From NCBI GenBank assembly GCA_920105625.2, contig CAKKTE020000077.1, positions 806,001-870,000 on the forward strand: a stretch of DNA of 64,000 nt, read 5' to 3'. Each line of letters starts with the position of its first letter. The stretch's first letter is position 1. This stretch comes from Clusia tigrina. Lineage: Eukaryota > Arthropoda > Insecta > Diptera > Clusiidae. The position numbers were made by a program, and so were the translations under genes. Below, one piece after another: positions 46,131-57,279 of the stretch. Under the pieces are notes generated by a model, which saw only the letters and a list, made by a program, of their open reading frames with translations, was not told where the DNA came from and made no database searches.

Positions 46131-46140
46131 TAAGTTTTTC
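46131..46140. repeat. TSD of the I-clade LINE, 5' side
   Basis: TAAGTTTTTC, repeated at 51731-51740. Removing one copy plus the LINE restores the hAT frame. Confidence 0.88.
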
Positions 46141-46175
46141 TCAGTCATCGACTGACACTCATCGCTTACTGTTGT
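46141..46175 (+). promoter_or_regulatory. Putative internal promoter of the I-clade LINE
   Basis: The element begins TCAGTC, an insect initiator (TCAKTY), exactly at the TSD edge. About +28 there is TGTTG, four of five positions of the downstream promoter element. LINEs of flies carry such TATA-less internal promoters, so this copy is probably full length at its 5' end. Confidence 0.55.
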
Positions 46176-46333
46176 GCTCAATAGTGGTAACGGTAATTTT
46201 TTTCTCGTTCTCTTCGCGTTCTCTTCGCGTGTTTTCTCTTTTTCTCCCACGTGTTTTGTAAATATATTTTAACGTTCTAATCGGAATAAAAGCACATCAC
46301 TCCTGTTTTTTCTTGTATAAAAAAGGAGCAAAT

Positions 46334-47674
46334 ATGTCCCATGAGGGTCCCACTCTTGGAGATAACCGGTTTGCCCTGTTATCTCCAAGTCCCAAAGTAA
46401 AACGGAAAAAAACGACGAAGTCCATAACTGAAGAAGTATTCCCATCTTTACCGGCAATAAAAAAAGATAATCCTAAATACCTTGTGGCCAGCGCAATAAA
46501 TTCGAACAAACCCCTCAACAAGTATTCCTGCTTCGCCGTCCACAAGGCTTTAAAGAATATATCTACGGAAAAAATGGAAATATCAAACTTAATAGACGGT
46601 AGCCTCTTGCTGTTTGTCAAAAATAATTTAATTGCAAACAAATTCCTTTCAACAGCAAAATTAATTGGAGTTTGCGATGTAAAAATCGAATTGCACCATA
46701 ACCTCAACCATTCCAAGGGCACCATTTATGCACCTTGCCTCAATGATATATCTGAGACAGAAATTGTTGAGAATCTCAGTGACCAGGGTGTCATTTCAGC
46801 ATACAAGTTTCTCAAACATATTGATGGTCACACAGTTGCTAGTGGAGCTGTATTGCTCACATTCGACTTGTTCCATTTACCAGAAAAAGTAGAAGTCTCA
46901 TGGTACACTACTAAAGTCGGGCCATATTATCTAAATCCAATGAGATGTAGAAATTGTCAAATTCTTGGGCACACAGCAAAACGCTGCAATAAAACACCAG
47001 TATGTGATTCTTGTGCACTCCCACCTCATACCCCATCACCATGCTCACGTACGCTATGTGCAAATTGTTCAGGTAGCCACTCTGCCTCCAACAGATCGAG
47101 CCCAAAATTCATCCAAATGAAAGAAATTATTAAAACAAAAACAGACAAGAAATGTAGCATGCATGAAGCAATCAAGATTCATAGAATGCATATACCTCCT
47201 GCTCTCAATGAGTCTTCTCTCTCCTTTTCCAATATAACAAAAAACTTAACTAGTAATCAGCAACACAATACTAACAACATTTCAAGTTCAAACAATTACC
47301 ATATGGAACAAATCTCCGTTGACAACAGCAATTCAAATATCAATTCTACCAATAATACACCAAAAGAAAATAGCGGAAAAAACACTCCATACATTCCAAA
47401 TTCACCTACTTCTATAGTTAACACCCATTCTTCTTCTGCCAACAACAAAAATAATAACCATCAACACACCGAGCAAATTTGCTCTAGCAACAACAATGTT
47501 AGCATTAACATCACCAACAACAACACTAACCACAACAATTCTACCACATCTATTTCCCCTCTTGTTAAAAAACAAAATATTGAAACTTCCTCTTTACTAC
47601 CTTTCTCCAAAGAACTAGAACATTCTCGTACCAACATAGATCTCTCCACACAGTTTAGTAAGAAAGAAGAGTAA
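46334..47674 (+). CDS. I-clade LINE ORF1, RNA-binding Gag-like protein
   Basis: About 446 codons from MSHEGPTLGDNRFALLSP; an upstream in-frame ATG at 46313 adds seven residues (MYKKGAN). Near residues 205-265 there is a row of Cys/His knuckles (CRNCQILGHTAKRC, CDSCALPPHTPSPC, CANCSGSHSASNRSS), the hallmark of I-factor ORF1, which coats the RNA and acts as a nucleic-acid chaperone. Before it lies an RRM-like stretch (SNLIDGSLLLFVKNNLIANK). The last 170 residues are Asn/Ser-rich low complexity. The frame is complete and ends at TAA 47672-47674, so this may still be translatable. Confidence 0.85.
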   Translation: MSHEGPTLGDNRFALLSPSPKVKRKKTTKSITEEVFPSLPAIKKDNPKYLVASAINSNKPLNKYSCFAVHKALKNISTEKMEISNLIDGSLLLFVKNNLIANKFLSTAKLIGVCDVKIELHHNLNHSKGTIYAPCLNDISETEIVENLSDQGVISAYKFLKHIDGHTVASGAVLLTFDLFHLPEKVEVSWYTTKVGPYYLNPMRCRNCQILGHTAKRCNKTPVCDSCALPPHTPSPCSRTLCANCSGSHSASNRSSPKFIQMKEIIKTKTDKKCSMHEAIKIHRMHIPPALNESSLSFSNITKNLTSNQQHNTNNISSSNNYHMEQISVDNSNSNINSTNNTPKENSGKNTPYIPNSPTSIVNTHSSSANNKNNNHQHTEQICSSNNNVSINITNNNTNHNNSTTSISPLVKKQNIETSSLLPFSKELEHSRTNIDLSTQFSKKEE

Positions 47675-47826
47675 AGGAGCGCAAAACAAATTTCAGTTAT
47701 TTTTCGACAGGCGATACTCAGCCATGCTGACTACTCATTCTGGTTGTAAGCGCTCTCCTTTCTCTTTCTTTAGTTTTCCCACCCATCAGTCTTTCACTTA
47801 CAGTTTTTAACGAATATTTTTCTGAT

Positions 47827-48012
47827 ATGGTAACAATACTGCATTGGAATATAAATTGCTTATTAAACAATTACAATGATATTCAATTATTATCAATCTC
47901 TCTCTTTCACAACCTACCGTTTATTAACTCCAATAAACAAGGTATTGCCATATTAACCAAAAAACACCTTCCATATAAAATAATCTCATATTTATTTATT
48001 TCTATTTCTTAA
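47827..48012 (+). pseudogene. Vestigial duplicate of the ORF2 endonuclease N-terminus
   Basis: MVTILHWNINCLLNNYNDIQ resembles the real ORF2 start 222 bp further on (MELNILQWNMKGYHNNYIDL). After a gap it has KQGIAILTKKHLPYKI, matching KQGAAIIVHHSIPHKL of the second copy (48223). The frame ends at 48012. Either a tandem duplication or recombination between two I-like elements. Confidence 0.6.
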
Positions 48013-48048
48013 AAAGCTATAAAGTACAGATTATTAATCGCTAATACA

Positions 48049-51000
48049 ATGGAGCTTAATATTCTACAGTGGAATATGAAAGGCTACCACAACAATTATA
48101 TAGATTTAGAAATACTGTCAAATACATACAAACCACACATCCTATGCCTTCAATAAACCCACATTCAGTTTAATGGTACTGCATTTTCTCCCAAACAATA
48201 TCTTCCACGTAATAGCACTTCAAAACAAGGTGCTGCTATTATCGTGCATCATAGCATTCCTCACAAACTTATTCAAATTCAATCCAACCTAATTTTTGTG
48301 GCTAATGAAATAAATATAAATTTCCCAGTTACTGTTTTTTCTATATATATTCCCCCTTGTCAATCCATTAATTGTAGCGACCTTTTCAAACTTATATCCA
48401 ATATTAATACCCCTATTATACTTCTAGGCGATCTAAACGATTGGAGTCCACTTTGGGGCTCCCCTAGTCACAATTTAAGTGGACAAATCATAGAAGATTT
48501 TGTCCTATCATCCGACTTGGTGATTCTCAATGAGGGATCTCCTACACACTTTTCCACACATGGCAGTCTCACAAATGTGGACTTAACTTTATGTTCTCCC
48601 CAGTTAATGCTTCTCGCTAACTGGATGATATTGAACGACTTCCATAATAATGACCATTTTCCGATTTTAACTTCATTTAAATTCTCTAACCACAGTCACC
48701 CAATAACTTCCTCACCGGTCAAATTCAACTGTAACCGAGCAAACTGGGACAAATTTTATAATGAAATACTATTTCTTGAACCTAAATATCCCGCTTCCCA
48801 AAATGTAAACAGAGAGGACGCCTTAATACAAAAATTAATTCGTTCTGCAGCAAATAATCAATCCACCTTTGTAAATCAAGGAAAGCTAGACAAAGTGTTC
48901 CTTGGTGGTCTGCCGAACTAAACTTGCTTCGAAAGGAGAAGCAAACAGCTTGGTGTAAATTCTGAAAATCAAATTCAAATCTCATATACAGAAAAAAGAA
49001 TGCATTGTTTAACAAAGAAAATAGAAAATCAAAAAGAAACTCATTTGCTAAATTTACCGAAAGAATTAATCCAAATACTCTCACAGCAATTATTTGGCAT
49101 AATATAAGATTATTGACTGGTAAATACACTTAATCTCCATAAAATCAATTCAACACAACTTTTCAACTATTTCAGACCCTCTGTTAATTTCTTCCAAATT
49201 TGCCGAATATTATTCTCAATGTTCACAAAGCTCCGAATTTCCAACTCAATTCAGACAACAAAAACGTGTTGTCCTTGCAGCAGAAACCCCCCCGTGCGGC
49301 AGTAACAAAGCGAAATTTCTTGAGGTAGATTTTAGCGTCAATGAATTTTCAGCTGTCCAGAATCATGTAAAAGGATCTTCGCCAGGGTTTGATAAGATAA
49401 CGTATCAGATGTTGCGTTATTGTCCACCGGTACTTAAAGAAAGAATTCTTGTTCTCTACAACAAATATTTATATCTGGAACAATTCCTCAAAGCCTTAAA
49501 ACAGCAATAATCATACCAATTAAAAAGCCATGAAAAACTGCTGACCAGATTTCCAGTTATAGACCTATTTCATTATTACCTTGTATAGGTAAGCTGTTGG
49601 AGAAAATGGTTTCCAAAAGACTAATGTGGTTTCTCACTTCCACAAATTCACTGAATATATCCCAAGTTGGGTTTAAGCCTGACTCTAGCACCATTGATGT
49701 CTTATTATACATCGATCATTTAATTTGTAAAAGCCTTTCCACCAAAAATCATATTTCTATACTATCAATTGACTTCGAAAAGGCTGGTATTAAAAAATTA
49801 TTGGAGTGGAGAATTGGACCAAAAATGTACAACTACATAAAATCATTTCTATCAAACAGAAAAATACGTTGTCGTGTTAATAATATACTATCCCTAACTC
49901 TACCATTATGCAACGGTATCCCGCAAGGCTCCCCGCTTTCTGTCACGCTATTTTTAATTGCATTTGTGCATCTAAGTGATATCTTAAAACTTCACAAAAA
50001 CGTATTGCATTGCCTTTATGCAGATGACTTGTATATTATTTGCAACACAAAGAGCACGAATGAAATAGAGAAAATCTTTTCAGATGTACTGAAATCAATT
50101 AGCAATTGGTTGGGTTTAGCAATCAGGAGCTAAAATATCATTTGAAAAAAACTAAACATCTACATATTTTCCGCAAAATAAATTGCAATAATAATTAATA
50201 TCTCTTTTAATAACAATTCAATTAAAAATGTAAATTACCTTAAGATTCTAGGTTTAATTTTTGATAATAAAAATAGTTTTAAATACCATTGTATTAGTTT
50301 AAGAAACAACTTTGCTGCCAGAGTAAATATTGTTAAATATCTAGCCTCTAATAAAAACCATGTAGACACTAACACTTTATTAAAATTAACTAAATTAACC
50401 AAATATACGGAAAATGCGCCAAATCGCATATGGATAAGTTAAAAGCTCCATACCACGCAGCTATACGTTCCAGTCTTAGAGCATTCAAAACAACTTCAAC
50501 TAGGAATCTACTTGCTGAAGGCGGATTTTTCTCACTGGAAGATGGATATCAGTATCTTAGTTGTCGCCTTATCCCTAAGATTTGCTGCAATCCTACTGAA
50601 ATTCTCTTCAAAGAAATTAACTTGTTAAAAGCACGGAAACGCCCACTGTTATAGGCATCTGCTATAGCAAATATTTGAAATAAGTCAAATGAACTTGGGC
50701 TTCAAATTAAATCAGTGCTATCTCCGAAACCCAATTTCCCACCATGGTTACTGGCCAACAAATCTTTTATCAACCAAATGACCAAATTTAGAAAGGAAAA
50801 TACTTTAAGCAATGTTTATCGGCAAATATATCTAGATACCATCGAGCCTTTTAAACAACAAAACTGGAAATTTCTTTTCACCGATGTATCCAAAATTGAA
50901 AACGCTGTCAGCTTTGCAGTTGTTGATTCAGATGGCAATACGCTATCTAATGGTCTGCTTCCCCCATTCGCTTCAATTTTCGATGCAGAGTTGCAAGGGC

Positions 51001-51642
51001 TTCTATCATGCTTAAATATTGTAAAAAGTAAAAAAGGAAAGTTTATTATATGTACAGACAGCCTATCAATCTTTACGGCATCAAAAAACATTGATAATAA
51101 GATTAACTTAATAAATTTACTACAGCTAATGTGGATTCTTGGTCACGTGGGAATTCTCGGGAACGAACAAGCTGACGCCTCTGAAGAAGTTTGCAGCTAA
51201 GTCACCTTTGCACACTTATATGGCACTCTCCAATAAATCCACGAGCAAAATGGCCTGTTCCCAAATTCTTCGTAGTATCAAGCAAGATTGGGAAAATTAC
51301 AGCCACCCATACAAAACCGTCAACCCCCACTGGAACAACATAAACCTTCCCGCTACATCTACAACTAGTATGTGTAAATGCTTCATCCGATTGAGGCTAG
51401 GTCACACTAAAATTACACATCTGCATATTATAAGTAACGAGCTGCAACCATTATGTCACTTTTGCAATAGCTATCCACTAACTATTTCCCAAATCCTTAC
51501 TCAATGTTCATCACTATCATCAATCCGGCACTCCATTTTTCATGATAATAATCCAACTGAGTTTCTTGCTATTCCGTCAGAATCCAACGTCAAAATAATT
51601 TTCCAATATTTTTCTCTAATTAACCTAATCAGTAAAATATAA
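48049..51642 (+). pseudogene. I-clade LINE ORF2: endonuclease, RT, RNase H
   Basis: Endonuclease 48049-48900: LQWNMKGYHNN, a TAA near 48156, LLGDLNDWSPLWGS, and NDHFPILTSF (usually SDHFPI). A frameshift follows near 48905. RT about 49310-50130: DKITYQMLRY, SYRPISLLPCIGKLLEKMVS (split by a frameshift), QVGFKPDSSTIDVLL, LSIDFEKAGIKKLLEW (about ten residues after FEKA are missing), NGIPQGSPLSVTLFLIAF, and LYADDLYIIC (catalytic YADD). RNase H 50870-51190: KFLFTDVSKIENA, CTDSLSIFTA, WILGHVGILGNEQADA. A C-terminal Cys/His end (CHFCNSYPLTISQILTQC) reaches 51642. At least four breaks: inactive. Confidence 0.87.
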
Positions 51643-51730
51643 ATGTTAACATAAGCCGATAGCCCTGGCAGCTAGTGCTTTTGTTTAATTATAATTTTAA
51701 TTGTAATTACATTATTAATAAATATGAATA

Positions 51731-51740
51731 TAAGTTTTTC
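51731..51740. repeat. TSD of the I-clade LINE, 3' side
   Basis: TAAGTTTTTC, copy of 46131-46140. Confidence 0.88.
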
Positions 51741-52211
51741 AAAGTGAATGGAATAACTACTCTTAACGTTTGTTTGTGGTGTTGTTGGATGTGGCATTAG
51801 AGTTTCTATGTTAAGATTAGGTCCAAATTTATTTCCCAGGGAAAGCATTAACTTTGAATATGCTTTTAGTCCATTATCTTTTACTAGAGAGTATGGGCGA
51901 GTGTCTCCAAGCACCCTTTCGGTCATAACATTGGTACAAGTTTTTTTAGCCTCTTGGGTTGGTTCAATTAATTAATTTTCTTCTTCATTTTTTATTAAAT
52001 TATAGCACTTGTGTTTATTTAAATTTGATAATGCATTTTTATTATATTTGTATACATTTTTGCACATTTTGCATGCAACAAAATTATTTAGTTCAATATC
52101 GTTTTTGTCTTTAATATATCCAAAGCATTCCCATATCTTGCTTCGCCCTCTCTTTTCAATAATTTTATATATATTAGATACAATTTTGTCTTTTATTTCA
52201 CTATTATTCAT
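51741..52211 (-). pseudogene. hAT transposase, N-terminal part with BED finger
   Basis: Starts MNNSEIKDKIVSNIYK at 52211. A BED-type zinc finger follows (SKIWECFGYIKD, CKMCKNVYKYN, LNKHKC), which binds the transposon ends. An in-frame TAA at 51972-51974 interrupts; the same frame continues with RVLGDTRPYSLVKDNGLKAY, KFGPNLNIETLMPHPTT and NVKSSYSIHFEKL, where the LINE cuts in. Downstream pieces are at 46140 and 34814. Confidence 0.85.
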
Positions 52212-52507
52212 TTTTAAAGTCTAATTTTATTAATATTTGCTTACAGCAACGCACCAAAGATCACTTGTATATTTGTTTCACCAACAATATTAAAAAATAC
52301 TTATGGCGAGCAAAAAAAAAGTCTATAACATACTCAACTCAAAACAATAAATAACTGTTTTTGTTTTTATATAGTATAGTGTGTGTGCAATAGCAAAACC
52401 ATACAATATTTGTTAAACTCATTCTCTCATTTATATCCATAGTAACAGAGATGTATATGGTATATTTGTTTTTGCAATACTCTAAGTTACACTCTTGCAC
52501 GCTTATA

Positions 52508-52515
52508 GTACAGAC
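52508..52515. repeat. hAT target-site duplication, right
   Basis: GTACAGAC, copy of 33914-33921. Confidence 0.85.
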
Positions 52516-53110
52516 CCAATGTATACAGCTACGAATTTGTATTCATATATCATCACTAGAAGCACAGAAAGGGTAATTAATTTTTAGTGGGGTCCCCAAA
52601 GTTCGTCCAAAAATATTGTATAGGGAGTAAGTTATAGTAATATGTCAATAGTGGGCGTGGCTGTAAAAATAACACGCCCATTTTTTTACGGTATTTTATG
52701 TTAGTACCCGCAACCTTCCTGTGAAATTTCGTTGATAAATCTTTAATAGGAATCTAGTAATGATTTTTCGCTAATTGTGGGCGTGGCAGTAGTATTATGA
52801 TCTCCATTTTATACACTCACACTATTACCCCATGTACATTTCTGCAAATTTTTATTCCGATGGCATCAATACGAGCGTAGGTAGGCTAATTTTAATTTTA
52901 GAAATTTAGATCTTTTCCCTGATCAACCCTATTTGTTGCAGATAGCTTTATAATGTCCACATGTTCCTTCCCGTAAAATTTCGTCTATAAATCTCTACCA
53001 GATCTTACGTTATGAAAATCTGTTAATAGTGGGCATGGTAGTTAATACGATATATACCACCCACTCTTTGCATAGTGTTTAGTGGGACCCACATTTCCAA
53101 TAACTGCCAA
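52516..53110. repeat. Old modular repeat, right of the hAT insertion
   Basis: Diverged modules sharing AGTGGGCGTGGC or GTGGGCATGGTAG (52652, 52777, 53028), followed by AT-rich text and phrases such as GTGAAATTTCGTTGATAAATC (52720), AAAATTTCGTCTATAAATC (52974) and CATCAATACGAGCG (52864). Such text is common as a non-coding repeat in fly genomes. No frame or inverted repeat found. Confidence 0.6.
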
Positions 53111-53163
53111 ATTTCGTCACTATTCCATCAATTGGACCGAAGTTACAGTTATTTAAAAAAAAT

Positions 53164-54517
53164 TTTTTTTTTTTATTGTACCATTTATTTGTTATTGTAT
53201 CTTACTTCATTGGAAACTAACAATAAGTTATCAAATCTTAAAACTAATGTATTAAATATGCTCTTTGCCTATTGCGTAGAGCTATTTGGGTTCTACTAGT
53301 TCATATATATTAATTAATTATAATTTTAAAAAGAAGAGGGAAACAAGATTTTATATAAATACATATTACAGATTAGTTTGTAACTAAGTTTAGAAAAATG
53401 GTTTCTTTAGACGTGAAGCATAATTCTGCTGGAGTAGACTTCTTGCAAGTATGTTCGGATGATTTTGCAGGCGATTCAGGTATTTCTGCCTTAATTCTAC
53501 GATTTCTTATTTTATAGTGGATATATGTATATCGTTGTGAATGTTTTTATTCTTGATAAACCATGGTGCGCCGGTAATTGTTCTTAGGATTTTCGACTGT
53601 GCCCTTTGGATAAGTTCTAGATTTGAGGTGCTCGCACTACCCCAAAGTTGCACCCCATATGTCCATATGGGCTTTAGTATAGTTTTGTATAGAAGGACTT
53701 TGTATTCCAAGCGCATCTTTGATTTTTTGTTGATTAACCAATTCAGAGAGTTAGCTTTTAGTCTCATTTGAGTTCTTTTCGCTTCTATGTGCTTCCTCCT
53801 ACGGTCAAGATGGATTCCTAAATACTTCACTTCTGTTGCTTGCGGTATTTTTATGCCATTTAGTGACACAGCTGGACAGGAGCTGGTTCTGAGGGAGAAC
53901 GTTATGTGAGTACATTTCGCTTCGTTCACTTTAATTCGCCAGTTTGCCAGCCAAATTTCTACATCTTTAAGGTGTTCGTTTAGGTCACGAGAGGCGATAT
54001 GCGGATTTTGATGGGTACTTAAAATAGCTGTGTCGTCAGCAAATGTGGAAGTAACTAGGCTGTTATTTATTGGTAAGTCAGACGTATGTATATATAAGGT
54101 AGAGAATAGGACCAAGCACACTCCCTTGTGGTACCCCAGCAAATATTTGAAATTCAGGGGTTACAAATTGCTTGTATTTCATTTTGTATTTCCTATTCGC
54201 TAAGTAAGATTCCAGCACACTGTGTGTGTTGTATGGCAGAAACTTTTTAATCTTGTGCACTAGCCCTTCATGCCAGACTTTATCGAAGGCTTGGGCAATG
54301 TCTAGAAATATTGCTGAAGTATTTCTTCTGTTCGAAAGCTCTTCTAATTTCGCTTGTTATTCGGTGCACCTGCTCTATTGTACCGTGCTCTTTTCTAAAT
54401 CCGAATTGATGAGTAGGAATGTTGCCATTTGGATTTAGATAGGGCATAATTTTCAAAGTAGCACTTTTTAAAATATTTTTGAGAGGGTGGGTAGAAGGCT
54501 TATGGGCCGATATGAGG
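53164..54517 (-). mobile_element. LINE-E, Jockey-like, 3' part, cut by the gypsy insertion
   Basis: Minus-strand RT from SYRPISLLPTLS (about 54510) through FAGVPQGSVLGPILY (54140), FADDTAIL (54035, catalytic ADD), WRIKVNEAKCTHITFSLR, VKYLGIHLDRR and TYGVQLWGSASTSNLE, to a stop near 53507. The 3' UTR of about 340 bp ends with AATAAATGGTACAATA and an A12 tail (53164-53176 as T on the plus strand). The motif set and poly-A tail fit the Jockey/X-element group. Frameshifts near 54260-54480 and 54110. The gypsy LTR interrupts at 54518. Confidence 0.8.
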
Positions 54518-55002
54518 TGTTGGGGTCCTTATCTGCTTGTCCTCGGGAACGTCCTCTGGAATGTCCTGTCGCGGCTTGTCCTACGCCGGAACCTGTAAAC
54601 CTACAGCACTTTCTTAAATGAGCACTGCACTATTTTGGGTTTAAAACAACAAGAAGGTTTATTCTTAAAATACTAGTTCTTATATACTATTTACAAATAA
54701 ACATTACAGTCTACGTCTTGACTTTTCTGGTGTTCCAGTTACGCAATTGTTATTTGGTGTCAGTTGCTCAAGCCCACTGACCTACTGAAGTAAAAGTGTC
54801 GTCGGTGCATTCTAAATGCCCCTCGTCAGCTTGACTGCGGAACTGTGAGACCCTAAAAGTTTAGTTTAGTTCATAATTAATGCATAAATACTATTCATTT
54901 ACAATATTTGCACCCAAAAAATATGTGCGTTCTTAATGAATTTAATAGGAGCCGGTGCTGTGAGTCAACTACGCGTAGGTAGCTTGATTCTAACTCACAA
55001 CA
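54518..55002 (-). repeat. 3' LTR of the right gypsy element
   Basis: On the plus strand TGTTGGGG ... ACTCACAACA, 485 bp, with inverted ends TGTTG/CAACA. It lies directly next to the polypurine tract and interrupts the LINE-E RT frame. Confidence 0.75.
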
Positions 55003-55018
55003 TCCCTCCCCTCTTTCT
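55003..55018 (-). promoter_or_regulatory. Polypurine tract of the right gypsy element
   Basis: Minus-strand AGAAAGAGGGGAGGGA directly before the LTR. Confidence 0.75.
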
Positions 55019-57279
55019 AAAAGAAGTTAGTACAACTAACTTCCATTAAATCTCTACAATATTTTTCTTGCACTGAAAACAAATATGTGCATCCATTTAA
55101 CTCCATATTACATATATATAATTTGTTTTTATTTTTTTTTTTAAATCGCCTTATTTGGGTTCTATCACGGTTTTTATTCTTTTCTTTTCCATATTTTATT
55201 TCTCCAGTTTTTATTTTCTTTTGTAGTTTTTTTTTCTTTACTTTGTTTTTGTTTTTTCTTATTTTTATGTATCATTTTTTTTTTATATTCCCCTTTTTAT
55301 AATTTGGTCTTTAATTGACTCTTTTCTCATTGGCGTATATACAAATATCTAAACAATAACACAATTCTATTCTATACATAAAACCTTATATTATACTGCG
55401 CCCTCTGCTACCTGCTGGTCCAGTTGACGACCGTCGTTGTCAGAGTGAAGTCCCTCGATGAACTCTGCATACCCCTCCCTTCTTTCTGGACCGGTACGTG
55501 CCAAGATGATGCAAGGTTGTGCGACTAGATGCGCTTCTGACGAAGTCAAAATCAATATTCGCTTAGTAAGTGACAGTGTGTATTTACTTAGTTGGAGAAA
55601 TCGTTATGAAATTAGCCGATAAAGCTTGGCTATGTTGTGCTTGGTCTTTTCGTGGTTAAAACGATTTTTTGCGCTAGGAGAATATTCTACGATGCTAACT
55701 GAACGATGGTAGTTGTGGCTGATATTGTTGCTGTAACCGTTTCTCTCTAAAATTATGGAGTAACCTCGGGATTTGGCTAAAATTATCTCTTCCTCTTCCT
55801 AGACAATAATACAGTATACATACTGACATATGTAATAATGGCAGACACATTGGATTTTCTATACGGACAACGTATGTACATGTTAGTGTTTTTCATGCCA
55901 TTTCGTCAGTTATGCAATAAAACTCAAGTATTATTAACCTTTTACTTGTCAGATAGAGACTATTGTATTCAGCCGATACCATCTCAATTTTTTCATAAGC
56001 TTAAATCGTAGTCATCTCGCACATGGGAAGTTGGAAGCTCTTCCACTCTTTCATATAAAAATGAATTCTCACTAATTTCGTTCTCATTTTCTTCCAAACC
56101 AAAAATTATCTCTGGACATCATCGTTGCAAATTTCGTATTATCCTTTTGCGGCTTACTGATTACCCTTCTTCTACATCTTCTTACTTTTTCTTATTTGGT
56201 CATATTTTGTCCGCTGTTAGTGCATTTCATCTGCCGGTCTCCTGGATGTTGGTTAACATCTTACTCTGTCTTCGACGCTGCAGGAAGCTCCTTCCAGGTT
56301 CATGCTGCACCATATTGAACCATCCACATGTCCTTGTTTGTTCGCCAACGCCTTAATATCTAAAAACAATACGCTTAATCATGTATCGGACTTGCCGAGT
56401 TTTAATTATTCTTACTAGCTATTATATTCATTCAATTTTTATATTTTTCCTAACGTAAACAGTAAATTGGATTTAAATCTATATATCGCTTATCTACTAC
56501 GTCTTAACAAACAAATTATAAACAAGTAACAAAAACTATTTCCTTTACAAATACTATTAATTAACTATGATACATTTTCTTACAATTGTTGGCGGCATTA
56601 AAACTTTAAATCCTTCTCAAATATATACATTTTACAACAATTTGCTTCATACATAAAAATTATTTTCTAATTAAATTATATGCCGCCCAAAAAAAAAAAA
56701 TTTTTTTGTATATCAATTCTTGGCAAAACTATTTGCCCATCTTACATAAGCGAGTATATAAAGGATAAATTTATTATTTATTTTTTCTTTTCTTTAGACA
56801 ATTCATTATTCCTTTCATATCATTTCTCTTTTTATATATCTTTTTAAATTTTTACAATTCTGAGCAAATTCTTTTGCCCGCCGACATAAACCAGAATATT
56901 TAAGATAAACCCGATTATGTGAAAACATTGTCCATTGCATGACTATATCTTTCATCGCATACAATTACTTTTTATTTAAATTTACTTCTAGCTTGATATG
57001 TATATATCTATTTTCTATCCTGTAATTAGCTCGTATATGGCTACATACACACATTCGAGGCGCTTTAAATTAACTAGAATTAATTGCTAATGTTATTTTC
57101 CCCAATTAACTATACATTTTTTTTTTGTATACCAACATATACATTTATTCAAATTTCCATACGCTAATTTCCTAATCAATAAACAGTAAAAACCTATGTA
57201 CGAGTATATTTACATATAGCCGACTGCAGTATCTGCAAAAATATACATACGCACATACCCATTCCTCTTAACTAAAATA
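55019..57279. other. Long 3' non-coding region of the gypsy element
   Basis: About 2.3 kb of AT-rich DNA, T-rich on the plus strand, with no credible frame. Together with 59610-60079 it separates the pol stop from the 3' LTR by about 2.7 kb. A decayed third gene could have been here, but I see no signature. 55390-55520 and 56140-56350 are less AT-rich than the rest. Confidence 0.45.

Larger units (their letters stand above)
44610..46140 (-). pseudogene. hAT transposase, central catalytic part with an intron-like gap
   Basis: 46140-45960 encodes KSEISSIRKIDYAQTCDLW and SYLAPTAHFVMDGECKSKLL (the TCDLW box holds the first catalytic Asp region). A GTGAGT donor at 45959 and a TTGTATTGTAG acceptor ending at 45363 bound 597 non-coding bases. 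Coding resumes at 45362: ITIKHKLETLLSEF, TVIVTDRGSNIKAAL (second catalytic Asp), CISHLLHNTIEKC, FTPTRWNTVYY, KEYHLDQLIAILKPFMDA. It runs to 44610, where copia interrupts. This matches hobo/Hermes-family order. The gap could be a real intron or a later insertion. Confidence 0.8.
46141..51730 (+). mobile_element. I-clade LINE (I-factor-like), full length, inserted in the hAT
   Basis: 5.59 kb between 10 bp TSDs. It has a leader with an initiator, ORF1 with three Cys knuckles, ORF2 with endonuclease, RT and RNase H, and an AT-rich TAA-like tail (ATTAATAAATATGAATA) without a long poly-A, as in I elements. ORF1 is open. ORF2 is broken by stops and frameshifts. Confidence 0.88.
33922..52507 (-). mobile_element. 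hAT DNA transposon (hobo/Hermes-like), split by copia and an I-clade LINE
   Basis: Bounded by an 8 bp TSD and short imperfect terminal inverted repeats (TATAGACGTGCACAG at 33922; TATAAGCGTGCAAGAG on the minus strand at 52507). Removing the two nested insertions leaves about 3.2 kb, normal for a full-length hAT. The transposase is on the minus strand in three pieces: 52211-51741, 46140-44610 and 34814-34446. They join in frame across the LINE insertion. A 597 bp intron-like segment is at 45363-45959. An in-frame stop in the N-terminal part and the two insertions make it inactive. Confidence 0.88.

Noticed and set aside
54951..54985. GGTGCTGTGARTCAACTACRCGTA shared between the gypsy LTR (54951) and the palindrome arm (17979)
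   Set aside because: The match of about 24 bp is real, but the arm copy is at the edge of the RNase H text and no further LTR similarity follows. Too little to call an LTR there.
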